Shown here piece after piece: positions 36,642-44,942 of a stretch of 54,219 nt of DNA (positions are counted from its first letter, which is position 1; every line of letters begins with the position of its first letter). Origin of the DNA: Rhizobiaceae bacterium. Its GTDB lineage: Bacteria > Pseudomonadota > Alphaproteobacteria > Rhizobiales > Rhizobiaceae. Under the pieces are notes generated by a model. That model saw only the letters and a program-made list of their open reading frames with translations. It was not told the origin of the DNA and did no database searches. The position numbers were made by a program, and so were the translations under genes. The stretch spans positions 1 through 54,219 of the forward strand of contig JANQMU010000040.1 of assembly GCA_028279875.1 (NCBI GenBank), in the 5' to 3' direction.

Positions 36642-37508
36642 CTATGGTCTGCTTCCCTGCCGTGCCCAAAGGATGAAGGGCAGGGAGACGAAATACATGG
36701 TGATGCCATAGACCCCTGAAGGCAGGCTGAAAGGCGGCAGGCCGATGGCGGCTTCGACGATCAGGCTGCCGACCGTGATACCGAGCGTGCTGTTTTGGAT
36801 GCCGGTTTCGATGGCCACGGCGATACTGTCGGGACGGTCGAGCCCGAGCAGCCGGCCGAAGCCAAGGCCGATGAGCAGAAGCGCGACATTGAGGACCACC
36901 AGCAGCGGCCCGAGCACGGTGATGTTTTGAACAAATACCGTCCAGTTGGCGGCCAGGGCGCCGACCACGATGATGACGAACAAAATCATCGCGATCCGCA
37001 TGACGAGGGGTTCGGCCCGATCGGCAAAGGACGTGGCCGCGTGCCGGATCGCGACGCCGATGGCGACCGGCACCGCGGTGATCGCGAACATGGCGAGCGC
37101 CAGTGAGGTCACGTCGATATCGGGCGCGGCCTGTCCCATGAAATGGTTCGCGGCAAAGGCGACGAGAAAGGGTACGGTCACGACCGACAGAAGGCTGACG
37201 ACGCCCGTCAGCGTCACCGACAGGGCAACCGATCCGCCGGCGAGCCGGGTCATGATGTTGGAGGTCACGCCGCCCGGGCAAAAGGACAGGATCATCACAC
37301 CGACGGCGAGCTTCGGCTGCAGGGTGAAGACCTGCAGCAGCAGGAAAGCGACAATCGGCAGGATGACGACCTGCGAGATCGCCCCGGCAACAAAGGCCCG
37401 CGGTTTGGCAACCACCCGCGCAAAATCCGCAAGGGTCAGTCCCAGACCAAGGGAAAACATGATAAATGCCAGCGACAGCGGCAGAAACACCGTCAGCAAT
37501 ATGCCCAT
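36642..37508 (-). CDS. bile acid:sodium symporter (BASS)-family transporter
   Basis: 288 residues from ATG 37508 (GGGGGGTGAT upstream); the very long upstream frame is not coding. There are eight to ten membrane helices, with SFCPGGVTSNIMTRLAGG and the conserved ETGIQNSTLGI crossover motif of the BASS superfamily. It carries organic anions with sodium. The adjacent regulator gene is on the same strand. Confidence 0.92.
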   Translation of the reverse strand: MGILLTVFLPLSLAFIMFSLGLGLTLADFARVVAKPRAFVAGAISQVVILPIVAFLLLQVFTLQPKLAVGVMILSFCPGGVTSNIMTRLAGGSVALSVTLTGVVSLLSVVTVPFLVAFAANHFMGQAAPDIDVTSLALAMFAITAVPVAIGVAIRHAATSFADRAEPLVMRIAMILFVIIVVGALAANWTVFVQNITVLGPLLVVLNVALLLIGLGFGRLLGLDRPDSIAVAIETGIQNSTLGITVGSLIVEAAIGLPPFSLPSGVYGITMYFVSLPFILWARQGSRP

Positions 37509-37594
37509 ATCACCCCCCAAGAGTGTGGGCCGATTATAGCCGCGCCCGCAGGCAAGAACAGTGGCGGCTGTGGAAACCGCTCCTGAACGGGCTC

Positions 37595-38044
37595 TCAGAC
37601 CGTGCGCAGCAGGATGCTGGTTTCGCTGTTGAGCACGCCGTCGATCATCCGCACATCGCTCAGGACACGGTCGAAATCCGCCAGGCTTGAACTGTGCACT
37701 TCGGCTACGAGATCCCAGGAACCGTTGGTGGTGTGCAAGGAGTGCACTTCCGGCAGCCCGCGCAGCCTGTTGATGACCTGCGTCGTCGATTTGCCGACCA
37801 CCTCGATCAGCATGATCGCACGCACGGCATCGAGACCGTAGTCTTCCCGGACCCGCACGGTGAAACCGAGGACCGATCCGGAGTCCAGCAGCCGGTCGAG
37901 ACGGTTCTGCACGGTGCCCCGCGAGACCCCCAGAATCTGCGCGATCTTCGACAGCGGCGCACGGCCGTCCTTGCGCAGGACCGCAATGAGTTCGCGGTCG
38001 AGTCGGTCGACGACAGGGTTGGCATTCGAGGCGAGGTGTTCCAT
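37595..38044 (-). CDS. Lrp/AsnC-family regulator
   Basis: 149 residues from ATG 38044. The N-terminal helix-turn-helix (LSKIAQILGVSRGTVQNRLD) is followed by the RAM effector domain (HSLHTTNGSWDLVAEV). Divergent from ornithine cyclodeaminase, its likely target. Confidence 0.9.
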   Translation of the reverse strand: MEHLASNANPVVDRLDRELIAVLRKDGRAPLSKIAQILGVSRGTVQNRLDRLLDSGSVLGFTVRVREDYGLDAVRAIMLIEVVGKSTTQVINRLRGLPEVHSLHTTNGSWDLVAEVHSSSLADFDRVLSDVRMIDGVLNSETSILLRTV

Positions 38045-38185
38045 CACAATTTTGGCATTTTGCTCGAAACAAGTGATCAAATTGTATAAGTTGTTGAGCA
38101 AGTTTTGTACAGTTCTCACATATTTATTAGCGGTGCGATGATTTATCCTGCCGCTATGCTTTGGTAGCCAACGGAATGGTGAAGG

Positions 38186-39241
38186 ATGACGGCGGCGAAT
38201 AAAAACCTCAATCTCGTTCCCTTTGTCAGTGTCGATCACATGATGAAGATCGTCCTGGAGATCGGTGTCGAGGAAGTTCTCAGCGGCATCGCCGCCTATG
38301 TCGAGGATGATTTCCGGCGCTGGGACCTGTTCGACAAGACCCCGCGCATCGCCTCCCATTCGGCCGAAGGCGTGATTGAACTGATGCCGACCAGCGACGG
38401 CAAGGTCTACGGCTTCAAATATGTCAACGGCCATCCCAAGAACATGAAGGAAGGGCTACAGACCGTCACGGCGTTCGGCGTGCTGTCCGATGTCGATACC
38501 GGCTATCCGGTTCTTTTGTCGGAAATGACCATCCTGACCGCGCTTCGGACGGCGGCGACATCGGCCGTTGCCGCGAAATATCTGGCGCCGGAGGGCGCCG
38601 ACTGCATGGCGATTATCGGCAACGGCGCCCAGGCGGAATTCCAGGCGCTGGCGTTCAAGGCCATCTGCGGCATTTCCAGATTGCGGCTTTTCGACATCGA
38701 TCCGGCGGCGACCCGAAAATGCATGACCAATCTCGAAGGGCGCGGCTTCGAAATCACGCCCTGCACATCCGCCGAGGCCGCCGTCGAATCCGCGCAGATC
38801 ATCACAACGGTCACCGCCGACAAGCAATATGCCACGATCCTCACCGACAACCTTGTCGGGTCGGGCGTGCATATCAACGCGATCGGCGGCGACTGTCCCG
38901 GCAAGACGGAACTGCACAGGGACATCCTGCTGCGCTCCGATATCTTTGTCGAATACACGCCCCAGACCCGCATCGAGGGCGATATCCAGCAATTGCCGGC
39001 GGACCATCCGGTCACGGAGATGTGGCAGGTGATCCGCGGCGACGTGGCAGGGCGGCGGGATGGCAAACAGATCACCCTGTTCGACAGTGTTGGCTTTGCC
39101 ATCGAGGATTTCTCGGCCCTGCGCTACATCCGCGATCAGCTCGAACGTACCGGGCTCTATCAGAATCTCGACATGATTGCCGATCCCGACGAACCGCGCG
39201 ACCTGTTCGGCATGATCATGCGTGCGGCCAAGGCTGGATAG
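38186..39241 (+). CDS. ornithine cyclodeaminase
   Basis: 351 residues. The protein has the bacterial OCD blocks KYVNGHPKN, LRTAATSAVAAKYLA, IGNGAQAEFQALAF and INAIGGDCPGKTE with the catalytic Asp. It converts L-ornithine to L-proline and ammonia with bound NAD. The full family length is present. ATG 38186 sits behind GGTGAAGG. It is regulated presumably by the divergent Lrp protein. Confidence 0.94.
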   Translation: MTAANKNLNLVPFVSVDHMMKIVLEIGVEEVLSGIAAYVEDDFRRWDLFDKTPRIASHSAEGVIELMPTSDGKVYGFKYVNGHPKNMKEGLQTVTAFGVLSDVDTGYPVLLSEMTILTALRTAATSAVAAKYLAPEGADCMAIIGNGAQAEFQALAFKAICGISRLRLFDIDPAATRKCMTNLEGRGFEITPCTSAEAAVESAQIITTVTADKQYATILTDNLVGSGVHINAIGGDCPGKTELHRDILLRSDIFVEYTPQTRIEGDIQQLPADHPVTEMWQVIRGDVAGRRDGKQITLFDSVGFAIEDFSALRYIRDQLERTGLYQNLDMIADPDEPRDLFGMIMRAAKAG

Positions 39242-39250
39242 GATCGTGAC

Positions 39251-39847
39251 CTATGACGCACCGCTCTTGACGAAGGTCTGCTCGGCCTGTCTTTGGAGAC
39301 GGGCAGTATAGTCTGCCGGCGACCAGCCGCATTGACGTGTCAACAGATCCCAGCCTTCAAAGGACAGCATCGTCCACAAAAGGTCGGTCGCCGTGGCGAC
39401 GGTCCAGCCATCGGCCAGCCGGTGCTCGGACTCAAGCATGGCAATCGCCGCATGACATCCCTCGCGCATGGCGCCCATCCGGTCCTGCCATGCCCGCTCC
39501 GCTTCGCTGTCGGTGTCCTGCATTGCGATCAGGGCCCGCGCCACACCCTGGACATTGGGCCAGTGACCGCCGGCAAAGGCAACGAAGGCGCGCAGGCGGT
39601 CGGGTCCACTGGCGGCTGTCCGTGAGGGCACGAGGCTGTCTTCGACGCCGGTGACCTCATCCATATAGCGCGTCGTCGCGATGAGCAGGTCGGCCCGCGC
39701 GTCGAAATGCAGATAGAGCGCCTGACGCGAAATGCCCGCCGCCCTGGCGATGTCGGACATGCGGACGGATTTGCCGCGATTGTCTTCCATCAGTTTCCAG
39801 GTGGTTTCGAGAATGCGTTTTCGGGTTTCCGGATGTCCACTTGACAT
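39251..39847 (-). CDS. TetR-family transcriptional regulator
   Basis: 198 residues. Helix-turn-helix MSDIARAAGISRQALYLHFD is the standard TetR segment. Its start codon is overlapped by the first of three TTGACAT-type palindromes, so it likely represses itself and the divergent oxidoreductase gene. Confidence 0.92.
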   Translation of the reverse strand: MSSGHPETRKRILETTWKLMEDNRGKSVRMSDIARAAGISRQALYLHFDARADLLIATTRYMDEVTGVEDSLVPSRTAASGPDRLRAFVAFAGGHWPNVQGVARALIAMQDTDSEAERAWQDRMGAMREGCHAAIAMLESEHRLADGWTVATATDLLWTMLSFEGWDLLTRQCGWSPADYTARLQRQAEQTFVKSGAS

Positions 39848-39896
39848 GATGTAAAGTACTGCCTATTTGACATCATGTCAATTGACATGGTGTCAA
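39841..39896. promoter_or_regulatory. three-site TetR operator array
   Basis: Sites: 39841-39855 TTGACATGATGTAAA (imperfect, over the tetR start), 39867-39881 TTGACATCATGTCAA (perfect around its central base), and 39882-39896 TTGACATGGTGTCAA directly adjoining it. All share TTGACAT-N-RTGTMAA. They sit in the divergent gap between tetR and the oxidoreductase gene. Confidence 0.7.
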
Positions 39897-39923
39897 GCTG
39901 ACGAGAACACAATGGAGAGTGAT

Positions 39924-40550
39924 ATGAAACTTGTTATTTTTGGTGCGACGGGAACGGTAGGCCGGGTGCTTGTCGAACAGGCGCTCGATGCCGGACATCA
40001 CGTCACGGCCTTCTCCCGCAGCGGACGTTTCGACCGTCAGCCGCCTGACAGTCTGACGATTGTCCGGGGAGATGTGCTCGACCCGGTCGCGGTGTCGAAT
40101 GCCATCGCCGGCCAGGATGCCGTCCTGTGCGTCCTCGGTGCCGGTCGCAAGGGTGGTGTCCGTGCGCCCGGCACCGCCAACATCATCAAGGGGATGCAGG
40201 CAAACGGCGTCCGACGGCTCGTCTGCCAGAGCACGCTCGGTGCCGGTGACAGTGAAGGCAATCTGACCTTCTTCTGGAAATATCTCATGTTCGGCCTGTT
40301 GCTGCGGCCGGCCTTCATCGACCATCAGCTTCAGGAGCAGCATGTGCGGGCGTCCGGTCTGGACTGGACCATTGTGCGCCCTGCGGCCTTCACCGACGGT
40401 CCGCGGACGGGAGCCTATCAGCACGGGTTTTCCGGACGTTCGCCCGACGGTCTGAAGCTGAAGATATCGCGCGCCGATATCGCCGATTTCATGTTGTCGC
40501 AGCTCACCAGCGACTCTTATCTTCGCAAAGCCGCGGGCCTGTCCTACTGA
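39924..40550 (+). CDS. NAD(P)-binding oxidoreductase (SDR-like, NmrA/BVR-B type)
   Basis: 208 residues from ATG 39924 with GGAGAGTG upstream. Rossmann motif KLVIFGATGTVGRVLV; the fold is of the atypical NAD(P)H-binding family that includes flavin/biliverdin reductases and quinone reductases, without a YxxxK catalytic pair I can see. It is divergent from the TetR gene, its probable repressor. Confidence 0.85.
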   Translation: MKLVIFGATGTVGRVLVEQALDAGHHVTAFSRSGRFDRQPPDSLTIVRGDVLDPVAVSNAIAGQDAVLCVLGAGRKGGVRAPGTANIIKGMQANGVRRLVCQSTLGAGDSEGNLTFFWKYLMFGLLLRPAFIDHQLQEQHVRASGLDWTIVRPAAFTDGPRTGAYQHGFSGRSPDGLKLKISRADIADFMLSQLTSDSYLRKAAGLSY

Positions 40551-40568
40551 TGCACGCGCAAACAGCCT

Positions 40569-40605
40569 CCGGGCGGCTGGGCATCTGATGTTTTCAGCCG
40601 CCCGG
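40569..40605 (+). terminator. hairpin after NAD(P)-binding protein gene
   Basis: CCGGGCGGCTG (40569-40579) and CAGCCGCCCGG (40595-40605) are perfect 11-base arms around a 15-base loop with a TTTT. No T-run follows. Lies 19 bases past the stop. Confidence 0.55.
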
Positions 40606-40682
40606 CGGGAGCCGAGCGCAAATCTTGACACCTGCCGGTCTGCGCGCAAGATAGAATCGATTGGCAGGATCAGGAAGCAGGT

Positions 40683-41306
40683 GTGAATCAACCCAAAAAG
40701 GTGCTCGTTCTGTTCGCCCATCCCGGGCAACGATATTCGAAAGCCAATGATGAGATGGCCCGGGTGGCGAGCGATATCCGCGATGTCACCTTTGTCGATC
40801 TCTATGCCCGCTATCCGCGCTTCAAGATCGATGTCGCTGCCGAGCAGGAGCAATTGCTCGTGCATGACGTGATCATCTTTCAATTTCCGCTGTTCTGGTA
40901 TTCGACCCCGGCGCTGCTCAAGGAGTGGCAGGATCTCGTGCTCGAATACGGCTTTGCTTATGGCGAGGGCGGCGACAGGATCGCCGGCAAGCTGTTCATG
41001 CCGGTGGTCACGGCGGGCGGTCCGGAGGAATTCTACAGGCCGGGCGGACGCAACAATTATCCGCTGCGCGATCTGCTGCGGCCGCTCGAACAGACAGCCA
41101 ATCTGTGCGGGCTGCGCTTTGTTCCCCCATACACCTTGTTTGCCGCCTTGCGGGCACCCGGCGATGACCGGCTCGAGCGGCATTCCAGAGGCTATGCCAA
41201 ACTGCTGCAGGCGCTGCGGGATGACAGGCTCGACCTTGAGGCGGCCTCCGCCATGACGCTGCTGGGGGCCGACGCCCTGCCGGTGCGTGAAGAGGCAACC
41301 GCATGA
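40683..41306 (+). CDS. KefF/KefG-like NAD(P)H-quinone oxidoreductase
   Basis: 207 residues from GTG 40683 (CAGGAAGCAG upstream). A flavodoxin-like fold starts KKVLVLFAHPGQRYSKANDEM. The block HDVIIFQFPLFWYSTPALLKEWQD is the family signature. It is the ancillary subunit that activates glutathione-gated K+ efflux, and overlaps the KefB/C-like gene by ATGA. Confidence 0.9.
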   Translation: MNQPKKVLVLFAHPGQRYSKANDEMARVASDIRDVTFVDLYARYPRFKIDVAAEQEQLLVHDVIIFQFPLFWYSTPALLKEWQDLVLEYGFAYGEGGDRIAGKLFMPVVTAGGPEEFYRPGGRNNYPLRDLLRPLEQTANLCGLRFVPPYTLFAALRAPGDDRLERHSRGYAKLLQALRDDRLDLEAASAMTLLGADALPVREEATA

Positions 41307-43204
41307 CGGGCCTGCTGTTCCAGGCCTTTGTCTATCTGTGTGCAGCCGTGATCGCCGTGCCTGTCGCCAAGCGTCTCGGCCTCGGTTCGGTTCTCGGCTA
41401 TCTGATCGCCGGCATTGTCATCGGGCCGGCCCTCGGCCTCGTCGGCTCGGAGACACAGGGAATCCAGCACGTCGCCGAGTTCGGCGTCGTCATGATGCTG
41501 TTTCTGGTCGGTCTGGAACTGGAGCCGCGCAATCTCTGGAACATGCGCGGCAGGCTTCTCGGGCTGGGCGGCCTGCAGGTCGGGCTGACGACGCTGCTGG
41601 TCACGGCCGGCGCCATGGCTTTCGGCCAGCCCTGGACCATCGCGCTGGCCATCGGGCTGGTCTTTTCGCTGTCGTCGACAGCCATCGTCCTGCAGACACT
41701 CAATGAAAAGGGCCTGATGAAAAGCGATGGCGGCCAGTCGAGTTTCTCCGTGCTGCTGTTCCAGGATATCGCGGTCATTCCGATGCTGGCGCTGATTCCG
41801 CTTCTGGCATTGCCGGAACTCGCCGGCCATGGTGCCGGTCACGGCGCCAGTCACGGCAATGGCGACCATGGCGCGGAGATGAGCCTCATTGTCGGGCTGC
41901 AGGGCTGGCAGGTGGCGCTGGTCAACATCGCCGCCATCGCCGCTGTCGTGGCCGGCGGCCACTATCTGTCACGGCCGATGTTCCGTTTCATCGCCCAGGC
42001 CAAACTGCGCGAGATATTCACCGCGGCGGCGCTGCTTCTGGTGGTCGCCATCGCCTTCCTGATGACCCTTGTCGGCCTGTCGCCGGCGCTCGGCACCTTC
42101 CTTGCCGGCGTTGTGCTCGCCAACAGCGAGTTCCGGCATGAACTGGAAAGTGACATCGAGCCGTTCAAGGGCCTGCTGCTCGGCCTGTTTTTCATCACCG
42201 TCGGCGCCGGGATCAACTTTCCGCTCCTGTTTGACAACGTCCTGACGATCATCGGTCTGACGGTCGGCCTGATGCTGCTCAAGGCGCTCGTGCTGCTCGG
42301 CCTTGCCTTCGTGTTCCGGCAGCGCGGCTCCGACCGCTGGCTGTTCACCCTGGCGCTGGCCCAGGCCGGTGAATTCGGCTTCGTCCTGTTGTCCTTCAGC
42401 GTGCAGAATGCCGTCATCCCGGCCGATCTTGCCGCGCTGTTGCTGGTCGTGGTCGCCCTTTCGATGCTGCTGACGCCGGCTCTCTTCATCCTGTTCGACA
42501 AGGTCGTGCTGCCGCGTTCGGCGAAGGGCCAGGAGCGCGACGCCGATGAGATCACCGAAAAGGGCGCGGCGATCATCGCCGGCATGGGCCGGTTCGGCCA
42601 GGTGATCAACCGGGTGCTGAAAGGCAACGGATATCAAACCGTCGTGCTCGATGTCAGCGCCGAGACGGTCGACGGCTTTCGCAAATTCGGCATCGGCGCC
42701 TTTTACGGCGATGCATCGCGGCCCGACCTCCTGCATTCAGCCGGCCTGATGGATGCCAGCCTGCTGGTCGTAGCCATCGACGATGTCGAACGAACGCTCG
42801 AGATCGTCAAACATGCCCGCCGCGAGCGGCCCGACCTGCATATCATCGCCCGCGCGCGCAACCGCCAGCATGTCTATGAACTCTACAAGGCCGGCGCCAC
42901 CGACATCGTCCGCGAGACGTTCGACAGCGCGGTGAGGGCCTCGCGCTACGCGCTGGAATCGTTCGGCGTACATCCGCACGAAGCGGAGAAGCTGGTGACG
43001 GTTTTCGTCGACCATGACCGGGACGCCATTCGCCGCCTTGCCGCGCTTTACGACCCAGATATCCCGGTGTTCGAGAACGTCCCCTATATGACGCTTGCCC
43101 GCGAAATCCAGGACGAGATGGAGGAAACGCTGTCCAACCGCTCGCCCGACGCCCACGAAGCCGTCAAGCGCGCCTGGCTGCCGCCCGGCAGCAAACCGGA
43201 ATAG
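41303..43204 (+). CDS. KefB/KefC-like glutathione-gated potassium efflux antiporter
   Basis: 633 residues. About twelve membrane helices (CPA2 family: LGSVLGYLIAGIVIGPALGL) are followed by a KTN/RCK domain (IIAGMGRFGQVINRVL, YGDASRPDLLHSAGL). A short His/Gly-rich stretch (HGAGHGASHGNGDHGAEM, near residue 180) lies in a loop between helices and may bind metal. The system protects against electrophiles by K+ efflux and cytoplasmic acidification. A YghU-type GST in the same window fits but is not in the operon. Confidence 0.93.
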   Translation: MTGLLFQAFVYLCAAVIAVPVAKRLGLGSVLGYLIAGIVIGPALGLVGSETQGIQHVAEFGVVMMLFLVGLELEPRNLWNMRGRLLGLGGLQVGLTTLLVTAGAMAFGQPWTIALAIGLVFSLSSTAIVLQTLNEKGLMKSDGGQSSFSVLLFQDIAVIPMLALIPLLALPELAGHGAGHGASHGNGDHGAEMSLIVGLQGWQVALVNIAAIAAVVAGGHYLSRPMFRFIAQAKLREIFTAAALLLVVAIAFLMTLVGLSPALGTFLAGVVLANSEFRHELESDIEPFKGLLLGLFFITVGAGINFPLLFDNVLTIIGLTVGLMLLKALVLLGLAFVFRQRGSDRWLFTLALAQAGEFGFVLLSFSVQNAVIPADLAALLLVVVALSMLLTPALFILFDKVVLPRSAKGQERDADEITEKGAAIIAGMGRFGQVINRVLKGNGYQTVVLDVSAETVDGFRKFGIGAFYGDASRPDLLHSAGLMDASLLVVAIDDVERTLEIVKHARRERPDLHIIARARNRQHVYELYKAGATDIVRETFDSAVRASRYALESFGVHPHEAEKLVTVFVDHDRDAIRRLAALYDPDIPVFENVPYMTLAREIQDEMEETLSNRSPDAHEAVKRAWLPPGSKPE

Positions 43205-43251
43205 GCGCTACCGAGAAACTGGCCCGGATAGGATCCAGGATTTGATCGATG

Positions 43252-44070
43252 TCAGTGCGACATGAAAACTGGAACCTTCGTGTGGCGCATCACGTCGGTC
43301 GTCACCCCACCGAAGAGGTCATGGGCGAATTTGCTGTGCTCGAACGCGCCCATGACGATCACCTTTGCCGATATCTCTTCGGCGGCAGTGAGGATGGACC
43401 GGCCCGTGCTTCCCTCACGGGGGCGGATTTGCAGGTCGGCGCGAATGCCGTGCCGCGCCAGATTGATCATCAGCCTGTCGGTCCCCGGCGGGCTTGATGT
43501 CCCGATGGTCAGAACGGTGACCTCGGGCTTTTCCTCCAGCACCGGCATCGCATCCCCCACGGCGCGTGCCGCCGACCGCTGTCCGTCCCAGGCAATCAGC
43601 GCGTGGTCGGCGAGTTTTTCCGACTTGTAGTCTTCCGGCACGATCAGGACAGGCCGCCCGCTTTGCAGGGCGATCCGGTCGGGATTGGCGGACAGATGGC
43701 TGTCGCTGGGCAACTCCGCCGGGTTGCCGATGACCACGAGGTCGAACAGACGGGCATAGGCCGAGATATCCTTAACCTCGGTGTCTTCGAGATCGACGAA
43801 TTCAGCGCGCGCCGGATCGCCGAACTGCGCGATCGCGCTCTCGAAGCGCGCTTTGATATCCTCGACCCGTTTGCTGTCGAGCTTGCGCAGTTCGCGCCTG
43901 AGCGCGTCGTTCATCTGGGCGTCAAATTGCCGCTCGAATGTCGAGGTGCCATGGCCGATGACCCCGGTGATCCAGGCGTCGCTATGCGCGGCAATACGGA
44001 TGGCATGCCGCAATGCGCCGGCGGCTCTGGTTTTTCCGCCATAGGCGGCAAGGATGTTCTTGATGCTCAT
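43252..44070 (-). CDS. universal stress protein (tandem UspA domains)
   Basis: 272 residues. Two UspA-like halves: the first starts IKNILAAYGGKTRAAGALRHA, and the second has WDGQRSAARAVGDAMP and the C-terminal KVIVMGAFEHSKFAHDLFGG nucleotide-binding block. Start overlaps the MBL gene by ATGA; last gene of the marR-sulfatase operon. A stress protein in a catabolic operon is unusual and may signal sulfite or substrate stress. Confidence 0.88.
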   Translation of the reverse strand: MSIKNILAAYGGKTRAAGALRHAIRIAAHSDAWITGVIGHGTSTFERQFDAQMNDALRRELRKLDSKRVEDIKARFESAIAQFGDPARAEFVDLEDTEVKDISAYARLFDLVVIGNPAELPSDSHLSANPDRIALQSGRPVLIVPEDYKSEKLADHALIAWDGQRSAARAVGDAMPVLEEKPEVTVLTIGTSSPPGTDRLMINLARHGIRADLQIRPREGSTGRSILTAAEEISAKVIVMGAFEHSKFAHDLFGGVTTDVMRHTKVPVFMSH

Positions 44071-44942
44071 TGCGTGCCTGTTTGGCCGGCCGGCCCGATT
44101 TCGAATGTTTGAAGGTCCTCGACGATCGCCGATGGCCCGTTAAAATGGCGCTTCAGATCGGCAAGGGCGCTTCGATGTCCCTCATCGGTGTCCATGTGAA
44201 CCCTGAAATGGGTCAGCATAAGCTGTCTGACCCCGGCGCGCGCCGCCATCCGGGCGGCGTCGGCGGGCGTCGGCGACATTTTCGCAAGGGCCGGATTCAT
44301 GGTCTCGTCGGAAAGTCGATAACACCAGTGCAGCAGCAGATCCGCATCCCGGGACAGTTCTTCCAGTTCGCCGCACATCGCCGCATCGCCGGAATAGACG
44401 AATTTCGCACCTTGGCTTTCGACCGAAAACGCCATGCAGTCAAAGGCTGGCTGGGCATGTGGAACCGAGCATGATTTGAGAGTCCAGCCGTTTTCCGAAT
44501 GGGAGAAGCCGGGCTCGATCTCGACCACATTGGGGCGCGGCCAGGGCCGCGGCAGGGAACCGCCGCGCGACACCCAGACCTCGCGGCTCGCTTCGAGTTC
44601 GGTGCGGGCGTAAAGATCGGCCGACAAGGCGCCGTCCTTGCCGAAATACCCTTCGGTGATCCTGGCGATCGGCGCTGGCCCCCAGACATTGAGCGGTGAA
44701 CCGCCTTCGTCCCAGGCGGCGTGAACCAGGCGGGCATAGTCCATCATGTGGTCGGAATGCAGATGGCTGAAAAACAGATGTGTGATATCCGAAGGCAACC
44801 GGCCCGAACGCACGAGATTGTCGAAAACACCGCCGCCGCAATCAAACAGGATGCGATCATCGCCGATTTCGACCAGATAGCCGGAGGATGCGCGCCTTAT
44901 ATGGGCTTCGGGTGAGCCGGAACCGAGGATCGTCAGTTTCAT
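44067..44942 (-). CDS. MBL-fold metallo-hydrolase
   Basis: 291 residues from ATG 44942. The metal motif FFSHLHSDHMMD (HxHxDH) is intact, and the start TILGSGSPEAHIRRASSGYL is typical of RNase Z-like/arylsulfatase-like hydrolases. Further His ligands are in WCYRL/LTHFRVH. It sits between a sulfatase and a stress gene with 4-base overlaps at both ends, so it likely hydrolyses a product of the sulfatase step, possibly an ester or lactone. This is inference. Confidence 0.88.
   Translation of the reverse strand: MKLTILGSGSPEAHIRRASSGYLVEIGDDRILFDCGGGVFDNLVRSGRLPSDITHLFFSHLHSDHMMDYARLVHAAWDEGGSPLNVWGPAPIARITEGYFGKDGALSADLYARTELEASREVWVSRGGSLPRPWPRPNVVEIEPGFSHSENGWTLKSCSVPHAQPAFDCMAFSVESQGAKFVYSGDAAMCGELEELSRDADLLLHWCYRLSDETMNPALAKMSPTPADAARMAARAGVRQLMLTHFRVHMDTDEGHRSALADLKRHFNGPSAIVEDLQTFEIGPAGQTGTQ

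Noticed and set aside
37509..38072. Upstream extension of the BASS frame
   Set aside because: Runs across the Lrp gene; the true start is at 37508 with a ribosome site.
39873..41183. 436-codon minus-strand frame over the NAD(P)-binding and KefF-like genes
   Set aside because: Spans two well-supported genes and their terminator hairpin; shadow.
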